The translations under genes were made by a program, and so were the position numbers. The notes beneath the pieces were generated by a model. The model was not told the DNA's origin. It saw only the letters and a list, made by a program, of their open reading frames with translations, and searched no databases. Below are positions 1 through 9,499 of a stretch of DNA of 64,000 nt, one piece after another. Position 1 is the first letter of the stretch. The number at the start of each line of letters is the position of its first letter. Origin of the DNA: Diplonema papillatum (lineage: Eukaryota; Euglenozoa; Diplonemea; Diplonemida; Diplonemidae); contig JAPJBO010000684.1 in the NCBI GenBank assembly GCA_030068145.1, positions 1 to 64,000 of the forward strand, in the 5' to 3' direction.

Positions 1-2556
1 AGACTTCAAGAAGATGGTGTTGCCATCTGTATCGTCGGAAGCCTCGAACCCCACGAGTCCCAAGGCAGTTTCTTTAACTGCGCACAAAGATGAGACGAAG
101 TAGCGTAGGATAACTACATACACCTCCATCTGCATTGCGTGCTTCAGTGTCGTTCCGTCCAAGATCAGCACAAAGGAGCTCGATACACTTAGTTCCTTGG
201 CGATGCGCACTTGTGCGATGGAAGCCCAGATGCCCACCATTTCCGAGACGTGTGAAGTGGTGTTGTACTTCTTGGGTATATCAATACCCCGCAATCGGTC
301 GGCTCTTATCTGCCGCACGGAACTTCTGTGAGACACTCCTTCGCACACCCTGATGAACATGGGAACATGCAAGTTGAAGAAGCGCTGCAGCCTCTCTTCC
401 GAAAGGTAAGGGGTCTCGGCAAGCTCAGCCTTGAGACTGACCTCAAACGTGTTGCCTGCTTGCGGGTGCGCGTCTGACCGGAAGTTGGCAGGGACAACGC
501 GGAACGCGATCGCAGCAGCAGCAACCGTGAGGTACCCGACTATTACAAAGGCACCGTATCGCACGACCCACAAAGACACTCGGTGCGCGTTGGAGTTGCG
601 GTGCCGCGAAAGAGCTGTCCGCGCGGCTTCATCGGTTTGATAAGGGCCCGCCGTACCCTTCGCAAATGCGGCAGCAACCCCCGAAGAAAGGCTGCCCCAG
701 ATGAAGACGTGCGTGTGATGGCAAGCAAGGCACATGTACCCTCCGGGGACCCGTTCCGTTTCTCTGTTGATTCGAGCAAACGGCGATAGCTGGGGCCGAA
801 AAAGTGGGGCAGGATAGAATGGCTGCTGCGTCGACTTCTTCTCTTCCAGCATCGCCTTGGTATCCGGTGCGGCGGTGAAGGAAACGCAGAAGAAGTGGTT
901 TAAGAGGTGGCTGCTGGAGGGGAGGCGGAGGTTTACAACACACACATCATTTGTCCGCAGAGCCTGGAACCTGAAACTCGATACGCTTCCAAGGTCCTTC
1001 GAGATGAACTTCAGTCCATTTTTGCATGCAAAGGCCTGGACTTCAAATGTTGTCAAAGCCGGGGGTTCCTCACCAACTCGCAAGTGCTCCTTGATGGACT
1101 CCCACCTCTTTTCCGACATGCCCAGCATGTTCGGTGACGTTCCACGGAACCAGGTGTACAGTTCTGGAAGAGATGCGTTGTCAGCTCGGGAGAAGGGAAT
1201 TCTCTTTAGTTTTTCCCCAAGAAAACACGCGTTGTACCCACAAACCAACCCATGCTGATGCGTTGTTTGGGTATGAGAGCCCGACACGAGCCGCTTTTCG
1301 CTAGCAAACTCCGCTTCCAGCTCCCTCCTCAAGTCAGGACAAGCAGTGGACAGGTGATCGACAATGCGGTACACGAGCCGCTGCGTTTGTGGCTCTTCGG
1401 ATTGCGTAGCCTCAGCAATACTCTGTTGGAGGGCTTTTTTTGTTCCAGTGGTCTTGATACCAATGGCTGCTGCTTCGGCCTTGAGCTGCTCAAGTGTCTT
1501 CTTCACTGTATCCGACGTCGGCGTGGGAGGCTGATCGTCGTCCGCGTTTGCAGGTGTAGCAGGTGCAGGACCTACATTCGCTACAGGGTCTGGGCTGTTT
1601 GTTGCAGCGCACGGCACATGTTCTGGACTTACGTCGGATTGTTGTTGTTGGGCGGGGGAGCATTTGGTGCACTTCACGTCTTTGAAAAGGCAATAGAAAG
1701 CTTTTCGTTTCTGTCCCGCGAAGGACCGATTCCATCCCGAAGCCTCGGGAAGCCAACTCAAAAGCTTTTGGTGAAAAGCCTTTCGGCGAGCCTTCTCTAT
1801 CCCCAAGAGGTCAAAAAGCTGCTCAGCACAGAGACTGTGTTGCTCGCCTTTCGCTTGGACGATGGACGCAACCGCAGCATTGAATGACAGCGCACCATCA
1901 ATCGAGTCGGCGCAGCCAGCACAAGCGGCCCCAACAACGAACAAGCAGTACAGCTTGCCGCGTCTACTCCAGCCTTCGTGCAGTCCTTCGCTGCGCCACT
2001 TCGAAACGCTTTGCGAAACCAAATTTGCCTCGCGACCTTCCATTTCCAAGAGCGCGAAAAGCTCTTCGTGGTTGAGGTGGTGCTGAGGGCCGTGTTTACA
2101 AACGGCTTTCTCAACTGCAGCATTGAACAGCTGGACGGAGCAGGTATCCACTGTAGTAGTGGTGTCTCCTGAACTTGCCGCACCGAACTCGGTCTGCACC
2201 TGCCGAAGGACTGCGTCCGCGGACCACTTCTTGCGCTTCACAAGCCCCGAGGCCCTTTTCTGCATGCTCTGATACGTTCCTCGTATCGGCTTCAGCAGCC
2301 TGCGTCCAACTTCTTCCCACGTTGCCACCTGGACACCGGGCAAAACGACACAGAATTTCACTCCTTCGTTGTTGGAGCTAATTCCCAAGTTTGGGTTGCT
2401 TGCGGCAGCAAGCTCAGCCTGAAAGGCTTGCGCGTCCTGTGTTTGCGAACCACGCAAGTCGCGGATACGAGCAAGCACCCTTTCCTCACTCCATTCAACG
2501 CACTCTCCAAACGTGCCGTCTGCAACAGCTTCAATGAAGAAGGCGGCATCCGTCAT
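1..2556 (-). CDS. hAT-like transposase with SAP-like, zinc-finger and duplicated Cys-containing modules (partial, runs off window)
   Basis: Reading from the ATG at 2556 down to base 1 there is no stop in 852 codons, and an in-frame stop (2610-2612) lies upstream. The frame continues beyond the window. Residues 143-215 and 224-299 are two copies of one module sharing FNAAV, QH-L, LF-LL, a Trp, YCLF and a closing CxxC. Residues about 352-383 look like a SAP DNA-binding motif. Around Cys439/Cys444 and His554 (in LNHFFCVSF) the spacing suggests a papain-like peptidase, which is only inference. Cys609, Cys612, His652 and His658 form a TTF/BED-type finger, with a hydrophobic stretch at about 665-688. 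From about 785 the sequence FVLILDGTT (Asp800) and ALGLVGFE matches the start of the RNase-H-like catalytic core of ZMYM/KIAA1586-type hAT transposases. The rest of the catalytic core and the dimerisation region lie outside. It is probably a transposon gene or domesticated derivative. Confidence 0.8.
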   Translation of the reverse strand, partial: MTDAAFFIEAVADGTFGECVEWSEERVLARIRDLRGSQTQDAQAFQAELAAASNPNLGISSNNEGVKFCVVLPGVQVATWEEVGRRLLKPIRGTYQSMQKRASGLVKRKKWSADAVLRQVQTEFGAASSGDTTTTVDTCSVQLFNAAVEKAVCKHGPQHHLNHEELFALLEMEGREANLVSQSVSKWRSEGLHEGWSRRGKLYCLFVVGAACAGCADSIDGALSFNAAVASIVQAKGEQHSLCAEQLFDLLGIEKARRKAFHQKLLSWLPEASGWNRSFAGQKRKAFYCLFKDVKCTKCSPAQQQQSDVSPEHVPCAATNSPDPVANVGPAPATPANADDDQPPTPTSDTVKKTLEQLKAEAAAIGIKTTGTKKALQQSIAEATQSEEPQTQRLVYRIVDHLSTACPDLRRELEAEFASEKRLVSGSHTQTTHQHGLVCGYNACFLGEKLKRIPFSRADNASLPELYTWFRGTSPNMLGMSEKRWESIKEHLRVGEEPPALTTFEVQAFACKNGLKFISKDLGSVSSFRFQALRTNDVCVVNLRLPSSSHLLNHFFCVSFTAAPDTKAMLEEKKSTQQPFYPAPLFRPQLSPFARINRETERVPGGYMCLACHHTHVFIWGSLSSGVAAAFAKGTAGPYQTDEAARTALSRHRNSNAHRVSLWVVRYGAFVIVGYLTVAAAAIAFRVVPANFRSDAHPQAGNTFEVSLKAELAETPYLSEERLQRFFNLHVPMFIRVCEGVSHRSSVRQIRADRLRGIDIPKKYNTTSHVSEMVGIWASIAQVRIAKELSVSSSFVLILDGTTLKHAMQMEVYVVILRYFVSSLCAVKETALGLVGFEASDDTDGNTIFLKS

Positions 2557-4516
2557 GTTTGTTGTTGTGTATTTACTGTATCTCAGGCTCCCTGCGGGAA
2601 TAAATAGCTACCGAGAGCAGAGATGATTAATCCTTGTTTTAGTGTACATACTAAATACCGAAAGGTTTCCTCGGCCCTCGACTCTTGTTTTTTTAGCCCG
2701 TTTCTGGAACAGCGCTCGCGGGACGGGCACTCCGCGGATGCCAAGATTAGGGTAAGGATAACCTCGCAGCGAAGCGAAAGGAGCTGCTTGGCGTTTTTGG
2801 AAGGAGCGCAGGGCTCAGCTCCTTGTGTCCACTGCGGCAGATCGTCGTCCGTTGAATGCCTCCGCAAAGTCGGCATTGCCCAAGCTGCCGCCCTCCGTAA
2901 CTCCTTTGTCGTGCCAGCCTGACCTGGCCAGCGGCAGTTGGGGAGTCGGTCGCTTGACACCGGGTGACCTGCCAGCCATGCAGGAGGGGGGGGGGGGGGG
3001 GGGGGGGGGGGGTCCCCCCCCCCCACCACCACCCGCACCCCCTGACCGCGATCCGTAACATGTAACAGCCCTTAATAAGCACCCTGGGGGGGGGAAGAAG
3101 CCAAGAAGCGGAAGCAAAGAGAAAACCTTCAGGTTCTGAATCGAGAAAGCCAAAAAAAAAAATAAAAGCAAAAAAAAGAAAAGGAGAAGATTGGTGTCAG
3201 AAAAAACCGCGCTTGGGGTCCTTGATGACAACCCTGTTCCCCCCCCGCCCGCCTGTTTTCTACAGCATCGGGTAGTACCCCTCTGCCACACCACAAAAGA
3301 AAAAGAGAAAGAGAGGGGAGGGGGGGAACAAAATGATACGGCCCTCCTTTTGTGTGATTTCGTCCACATTTCTTACGGCCTCCAGGCCGATGGTGGTGTC
3401 GCAATGCACCGATGGTGGAAGCTGGTTTGCTGGGTTTTCAGCCGTGGCACCCACCAATTACTGGCAGTCGCTGCTCAGGAATCCACAGAAGAGCCCCACG
3501 CCTGCACACACTGCGGTAATGTCGCCCTTCTTTTTTGTTTCGATTGCCGTGACCCGATGGGCTTCTGCATACCGTCGGCAGAGCCATTCCAGTGTTTGTG
3601 GGCTTTGGCAAAACGCTGTAAGTTGGAGATTGGCCGGTGCCAGGCGATTCGAAATAGCTGCGGAGAAGCGTCCAAACCCGGCCATCTCGCGGTGGTGAGA
3701 AATTGGAACTTGATACGCAGCGACAACCTTGTGCTTTGCACAGGAACAAATCTCTGCCGGTTGGCTGCACAACAAATTCAGCCACGGTCAAAACCGCTGG
3801 CTGTAGCAGCCGGAAATAGCAGGCGCAGCCTTCCCGTCGTCCACGCGCTTCCCGAGCCGGCGGACAGCGCTCAAGCTTTCCTACACCCGCGGCAGAACCC
3901 GACCCGAAGAAGAATAGCAACCAGAAGCGAAAGTCGAGGGTAATCTGTCGGTGGCATACTTGCCCATTTCGGAGATGAGAAGACGACGGGGAAAGAAAAA
4001 GAGAAAAGACGTGCGATCTGTTCCCAAAAGAGAGAGAGAGATAGAAAAAAAAACGGATCTGGCGCTTCCTTTGTTGTGTGGGCTCTTGCGCGTGCGACTA
4101 ATCAAAAAAGAAAACGAAGGAGAGGATTACGATCCTGTGTTCTTTCACTTTTTTTTCTCTTCGTTGCGCGCCTTTTTTTTCTGAAAGACCCGCTTCAGCT
4201 CAGTAGCCGGTGGCCTGAAGGCCTGCTTCCAAACTTTCGTTTGTCAAGAATGCGGGCTCACTAGTCGTGGCTTCTTGGTTTCCTTCCGCCATCAGCGCGC
4301 ACGGGCGCAAACTCTCAATTTTCGGGGTTAGGTGTTCCGGCTTCTTCTGCAGCTTTTCCCGCCGGCAGGTGGCGTTTCTTCTTCCCGTGCGAGCTGTTGT
4401 GTGTGTTTAAGTTCAGGGCTTGTAGTGGGTAACGTCTGTCTCACTTGTCACTTTCACCGGTCAGCTTTGCATTTCCGACACGCTGCTTTTTGGTCCTGTG
4501 ACTCCTCTCCGAAGAA
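2557..4516. other. Intergenic stretch, no gene recognised
   Basis: I see no supportable coding region. The stretch holds a G/C homopolymer hairpin (2986-3024), several A-rich patches (3150-3190, 3290-3330, 4010-4055) and short T-rich runs. The open frames here are short and low in complexity. The upstream control region of the minus-strand transposase gene would lie in its left part. Confidence 0.6.
2986..3024. repeat. 27-G run followed by 11-C run
   Basis: Twenty-seven consecutive G, one T and eleven C. The two tracts can pair as a hairpin, and the G run could form a quadruplex. The exact length may be a sequencing or assembly artefact. Confidence 0.9.
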
Positions 4517-4700
4517 TGGGTTTGCAAGAACGTGCTTGGAATGGGTATGTGCAACACCTCACTGGTCCCGTCTGCGCCGTGTTTCGGTCCTGTAAGCCAC
4601 GGACACACAAGGCGGACCATCATCAGCGCGGAACCTGGGTGCCTGCAGACAGGACTGCGGTGTGAGTCTGGTTTGTCAGGCGGCTGTTCGGAAGGGTGGG
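4517..4700 (+). repeat. Dispersed repeat X, copy 1
   Basis: A block containing the words GTGTTTCGGTCCTG and GGCGGACCATCATCA recurs at about 20280-20400 (same strand) and about 54345-54510 (opposite strand). The copies are diverged by substitutions and small indels. No protein is recognised in it. Confidence 0.7.
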
Positions 4701-5237
4701 TGGGGCGGGATCCTTCGGGGGACGGATAGAGCGTGGGAGGCTGGCAGCTTCTCCATCCGGCACTCGGCCCAAGACTTCTGTTTTCATCTTGCGGTGTTAG
4801 CTGCACGGGGGTTTCTGGCCCCGTGCAACAGCTGAGTGTCTTACTACACAGGCGGCACATCTCACCCGAGGTCTCTCTGTGCAATGAGCTTGGCCTGACT
4901 AGCTGTTCCAAACTCCTGGTGCAAGCACCCGTCATGGTCGGCAGTCGCCACCTGGGGTCACCGTTTTGAGTCCTGTTCCGAGACTCGCTCGCACGGGGAA
5001 GTGGCGCGAATCACTTGTCGCCAAGCATTCTGCACTGCTACCCGTGTGTGTGTATGGTTGAAGCTCAGCAGCCCAAACTCCCCGCCTGACTGGTGTCTCC
5101 CTGCTTGTCGAGGAAGAGCCGGCATCGAAGGATCAAAAGCAACGTCGCTATGAACGCTTCAAGCTTATTATTGTTACGCTTGCAGGGGGTTATGCACTGC
5201 AGCGGTTGGGTGAGGTAACCAGGGGATTAGTTTCTGT

Positions 5238-5270
5238 TGCAGATTTAGACCGACGGTCTAAATCTGCAAA
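5238..5270. repeat. Near-perfect 33-bp palindrome
   Basis: The arms TTGCAGATTTAGACC and GGTCTAAATCTGCAA flank three bases. Part of the sequence (GTCTAAATCTGCAAA) recurs at about 5940-5957 and near 55000, so it probably marks the end of a mobile unit. A related palindrome lies at about 6010-6040. Confidence 0.75.
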
Positions 5271-5589
5271 CCGGACTTGGCCGGGGAAAAAAACAAAGAA
5301 ATGTTCAAAAAACGGTGTTCAAAGTAAATATAGGCGGGGGGTGTGGTGTTTGTAGCGGAACGCTGCTGAGCCTCCGCTGCTGAGACCCAGCCGCAGCTGC
5401 CACTGTGCCAAGGTCCTGTTTGACAGTTGAGTATCCCACACGAGCTAAGAGTTGCCCACACATCATAAAGGGGGGGCGGAGTTATTTCTGCCCAAATTTT
5501 CCGTCGCGCCTTCGGCGCGATGTTGCTAAAAATAAAGCTAAAAATGTTGTTGTAAGCACGGCGGTGCACACCAAAACTGTGGACCTATT

Positions 5590-6002
5590 ATCATAGGAAT
5601 CATAGGAAAATAGGTCCCAGGTCCACCCCTTCAGCTGCCTGACGACAGTCTGTTTTTGTTTTTGGAGCGCGTCCCCATAATTATGGAACCCAACCCCACA
5701 GGGAACCCAGAAGCATTCGGAAACCCCCGAAAAGCTTGATCCAGACTGGTGTAGGTTGAAAAAACGCCCGCAAAATGTGTCGCCAAACTGACGGGGTGAC
5801 CGTAATTGACCCATAAAGGACCCATGAAGACCCCTCTTTTGCCGAACGAAGTTGTGGAGATGTGTCGGCTCTGCCTCAGGACACCGTACATCGGCGAAAA
5901 CGGCACCGAAACACCGCCCAAAACCACCCCATAGTAACAGTCTAAATCTGCAAACCCCGGAAGCCTTCAAACTAATACCCTGGAGGTAACTCCAGGGGAT
6001 TA
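5590..6002 (+). repeat. Dispersed repeat Y, copy 1
   Basis: The stretch from about 5760 to 5990 matches 54815-55040 nearly base for base, in the same orientation. Shared words include AAAATGTGTCGCCAAACTGA and CGAACGAAGTTGTGGAGATG. Both copies end near ACTAATACCCTG. There is no recognisable protein, so this is an old transposon fragment of unknown class. Confidence 0.75.
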
Positions 6003-6065
6003 GCTTCTATATCCACATTTGGACCGTCAGTCCAAATTTGGAAAGGCCGTCGAGAAAAAAATAAA

Positions 6066-6340
6066 AAATGGGACTACACCACCACCAAGCCCCGGCAGAG
6101 TGGCCACTGTGCAATCCGAGGCCCTCTCAGGGCCCAGCCTTGTCGTGAAGATACGTCGCGTCGCGCTGCATTGAGCCTATCTCCTGGGCTGCAGGTCTTT
6201 CGAAGAATTCGGCGAATACAATGTATCGAATGGGTCGGCGGGTGTGAGGCAACTTCTGCTCGCGCTGCCCTTGCGACAGGGTGGTGGAGGAGGGGAGCAA
6301 GCAATACCGTTTCTTCGGGCCTGGAAATTTGGTGTACCAT
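6066..6340 (-). repeat. Dispersed repeat Z, copy 1
   Basis: On the minus strand this matches plus-strand 31251-31430. Both copies contain CACACCCGCCGACCCATTCG and CGACGTATCTTCACGACAAG. This copy has about 30 extra bases in the middle. Short open frames run through it but none is recognisable. Confidence 0.7.
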
Positions 6341-7265
6341 ACCGTTTTTTCCTGCTCGCTACGCGAGCCGGAATTATTAGTATTTGAGGAACACTGAGTG
6401 AAGATGACCAATCCACTACATTAGAGGGCCACACATGTTACGACCATTAGTTAGAGTGCGTAGTCTGTAGCTCCACTCTTCTACTCTTCTACTGTACTCA
6501 GAGACAAGATGTTGTGGTACCGGGGGTTCCAGTCGACAAATCCTGGCTGTTGCTACCGTGACATAGAGGCTGAGGCCGGAGAGGTGGCAGAGACCCGTGC
6601 AACACTGGCAGGTGAGCCCCCTAAGTGCAGAAACTGCTGAAAAACAGTGAAAACGCAAAAAGCCGTTAGCGGTCCAAATTTGGAAAATGGGCTGGAGACC
6701 AAGCTAATGCCCTGGGTAACTCACCCAAAAAAAAAAAAAAAAAACGGGTGGGAGGTTGGGTTGATTTACACTACCTCAGATTGGGTTGGGCAGGAGTTTG
6801 GTGTCTGTAATCTTGGGTTGGCAGAGTGTCTGTAGTGGGAAATATTTCTCCTATTCTGAAGGGTGAGACCTATCATCAGTAGGCTAGGTGTCTTCTGGAG
6901 GAGAACACTGGCTGCAGAAGGTCCTGCCTTAGCCAGGACATCAGATTCTGAGGCACCATGTACCATACCGTCTCGGACCCCCATAAACTATCTACAAGAT
7001 TTCGAATTTTCGCCAGAGGCCTGTTACCAGGCATCAGTTTCTGTTACAGGTTCCGAACAAGACAGAATCTGAAGTGCCATGTACCGTACTGTCTCCCGGG
7101 GGGCGGTGCCCCCCCGGACCCCCCCCTGCATTAAGACTCACCAGAGAAAGTGGGCTTGGTGTCTAGTCTGAAGGAGAAAATGGGCTGCTTAAGGTCCTGT
7201 ACGCTCATGTAGAATCGAATGCTATCGTAGGACTCGCAGAAGTCGGTTGGCTCACGCTTGCAGGA
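6341..7265. other. No gene recognised
   Basis: Apart from an 18-A run at 6727-6744 I see no coding, RNA or repeat feature that I can support here. Confidence 0.5.
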
Positions 7266-8960
7266 ACCTAAGTAAAGCTCGCTACCGGGCCCCCTTCACC
7301 GTTCCCCAAGAGGACTGAAGGAAAAGCCCGAAGAACCCAAGGCTTTGCCGTCCGAAGTCTCCCTCTCACCAGCGAAAGAAGCAGACAAGCCAGAGCCTCT
7401 CCTTGCGCGACATTCCGCCGCTCCAATCCCTCTTGGGTTTGGGCAAGAAGGTGATCTGCAATCACGTTCAGAAGCCCAGGCGTTTGCATCAGCTCTTCTG
7501 CTCTGGGAGAAACCGGAAGCTCTCCGGAGATGGTACCTGCATTCCAACTCGTCCTCTTGGGAAAGGCCAGTCGACGGCTGTATGCAAGTGGGCGGAGGTC
7601 CTGGGACTGCGAAGGCGTGACTACCCCACAAGAAGGACTCGCTGTCTCTCTGTTCTGCCCCTGCCGCCATAGCCATCTTATCCTCGGCCAAGCACCAGTT
7701 TCTCCGCCTGCAACGCAACCTTGCCTCAGCATGGCCATTAATACTGTCATTCTGGTTATCAACCTTACTCCTCGCTCGGGTTGCCGTCTTCGACCGCGAC
7801 CGCCTCTGATAGTTTGGGGTTAGAATGCAAATAATCTGTGGCGACTTGTGGTGTCGCGGTTATCACTTCGTACGTGATGTGCCATGCTTTCGCCTCTTTA
7901 GCTGGACTTGATCGTCGCGCTCAGGCACGCATTTGGTGCCCCCTTCCACCTCCGTACGTCGGGGAAAGATCCATCCCCCACGCCTCGCCGCTGAACTCGT
8001 GCCGTCGTCAGCTGTGTCTCGAGCACTTCCATCGTCTCCGTACCACCACGGAAGATCAGCCTCTCCAGTTTCCTGTCTGGCAGAAGCGGTCCGTCGCCGT
8101 TTCGCTCCCAGCGCATCCCCGACGGTTTTTAAAAGTTTTGAGAGTACCCTCGCACGCAAGCGTGCACACCGGTGTCCCGTCCGTCGTCGCTACGACACTG
8201 CCCGGAAGATCCAGTTTGGTGCACACTTCAAAGTCGACGGCGAGCTCCGCCATCGAGACGTCACCCGCCACCGACCAGCACATCCCATCCAGCCAATACT
8301 GCAGTGCCCGGAACCACCTCTCTCCCGACCGCCGCGAAGGTCTCCGGTCCTACGATAGCTTCGAAACCCGGCCGGCGCGGGGCCTCTGATAGAACATTTC
8401 CTGCTCTCCTTACCGCAGCTGATCCTGCAACTACCTGTCATCCCGTGACTCCCAGTAGTCTGTCCTTCCTTCTCATCCTATTCCTTCCTCTTCGGGACAC
8501 GCATAGCACATGGCCGCTCTGCGCAAGTTGGGGCCGTAATACTGCACCTTTGTAGCTCTTCCGCCCCACCTTCGGCAGGGCCGACTGCAGAAAGTGGTCG
8601 CCACAAAAGAATTACCCCCCGAAATTCACCGATTTTGGCCTGGACCAGGTGGCTTGTCTCCTGGAGTCTTTGATCTTGATACGCACGAACTACCCGAAAT
8701 TGTCAATATTTTATGACGAAAAAGTGCAACGTAGCTTAGAAATGCTCTCCAGGACCCAAGGCTGCATCCCTGAAGCACCCCACAAAAACACACGCACATG
8801 CCCCCGGATTCCAAGGCAAGGTTGGGGAAAAATACTCGGTGTGGCTGCTTTGCGTCTTCTGATTAAAGACGCGCATGATTGGACCAATGAGATTCCTTCT
8901 GTCCCTACCTACTATCTGGCGAAACAGCTGTCAAGGGAACGGACTTGAAACTGTCAGCGG
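7266..8960 (-). repeat. Large dispersed repeat, copy 1 (includes LINE remnant)
   Basis: This 1.7-kb block is repeated in inverted orientation at about 60770-62010 plus 63390-63830. The second copy is split by a 1.37-kb insertion, so this one is the uninterrupted reference. It contains the LINE C-terminal remnant described separately and flanking sequence of unknown origin. Many substitutions and small indels separate the copies. Confidence 0.8.
7820..8660 (-). pseudogene. LINE-type retrotransposon ORF, C-terminal remnant
   Basis: Minus-strand frames, broken by frameshifts, match the better preserved copy at 60960-61945. The region holds a segment beginning SALAKVGRKSYKGA, a segment with SMAELAVDFEV that resembles the post-RT region of algal and dinoflagellate LINE-like elements, and a basic tail with ERDDQ and KRRKH. 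It is followed by the family's 3' tail word, here diverged as TTTGCATTCTAACCCCAAAC. The reverse transcriptase domain is absent. The strand is inferred from the direction of the tail. Confidence 0.5.
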
Positions 8961-9499
8961 GGAAAGAAGACCTTGTTGAGTTTGACTCTAGTCTGACTTC
9001 GTGCAGTGACACGAGAGGTGTAGAATAGGTGGGAGGCCGCAACAATGAAATACCACTACTCTTGTTGTCGCTTTACTTATCCAATGATAAGAAGACGGCA
9101 GCTGCCCCCTTGTGGGGTTAGGGTCTTCGGATCCGTAGCTTATCCGTTTCCAGCGACAAACGGGCTTCGGCTCGCAAATCCTCGTTTGGAGACACCAGTC
9201 AGGTGGGGAGTTTGGCTGGGGCGGCACATCTGTTACACATTCACGCAGGTGTCCTAAGGCAAGCTCAGCGGGAACAGAAATCTCGCGTGGAGCATAAGGG
9301 TAAAAGCTTGCTCGATACTGCACAAAACACAAACATGTAACTTTGAAGGGCAACCCGCAAGATAGTTAGTACTAACGCAGGCCCCACTGCTTGCCCGACG
9401 TTGTGGATCCCTTCGCTCCGAATATGACGGTCCTATGTCATTGCGTGTGTCCTTCCCCCAAGATGAAAACAGAAGTCTCGAGCCCGCTCAGAAACGTAC
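8961..9499. other. No gene recognised
   Basis: A unique-looking stretch between the large repeat and the satellite array. No coding or RNA feature can be supported. Confidence 0.5.

Noticed and set aside
5493..5530. Bacterial-type terminator hairpin (CGCGCCTTCGGCGCG), also at 59200
   Set aside because: The genome is eukaryotic, and the hairpin is part of dispersed repeats with no gene ending there.
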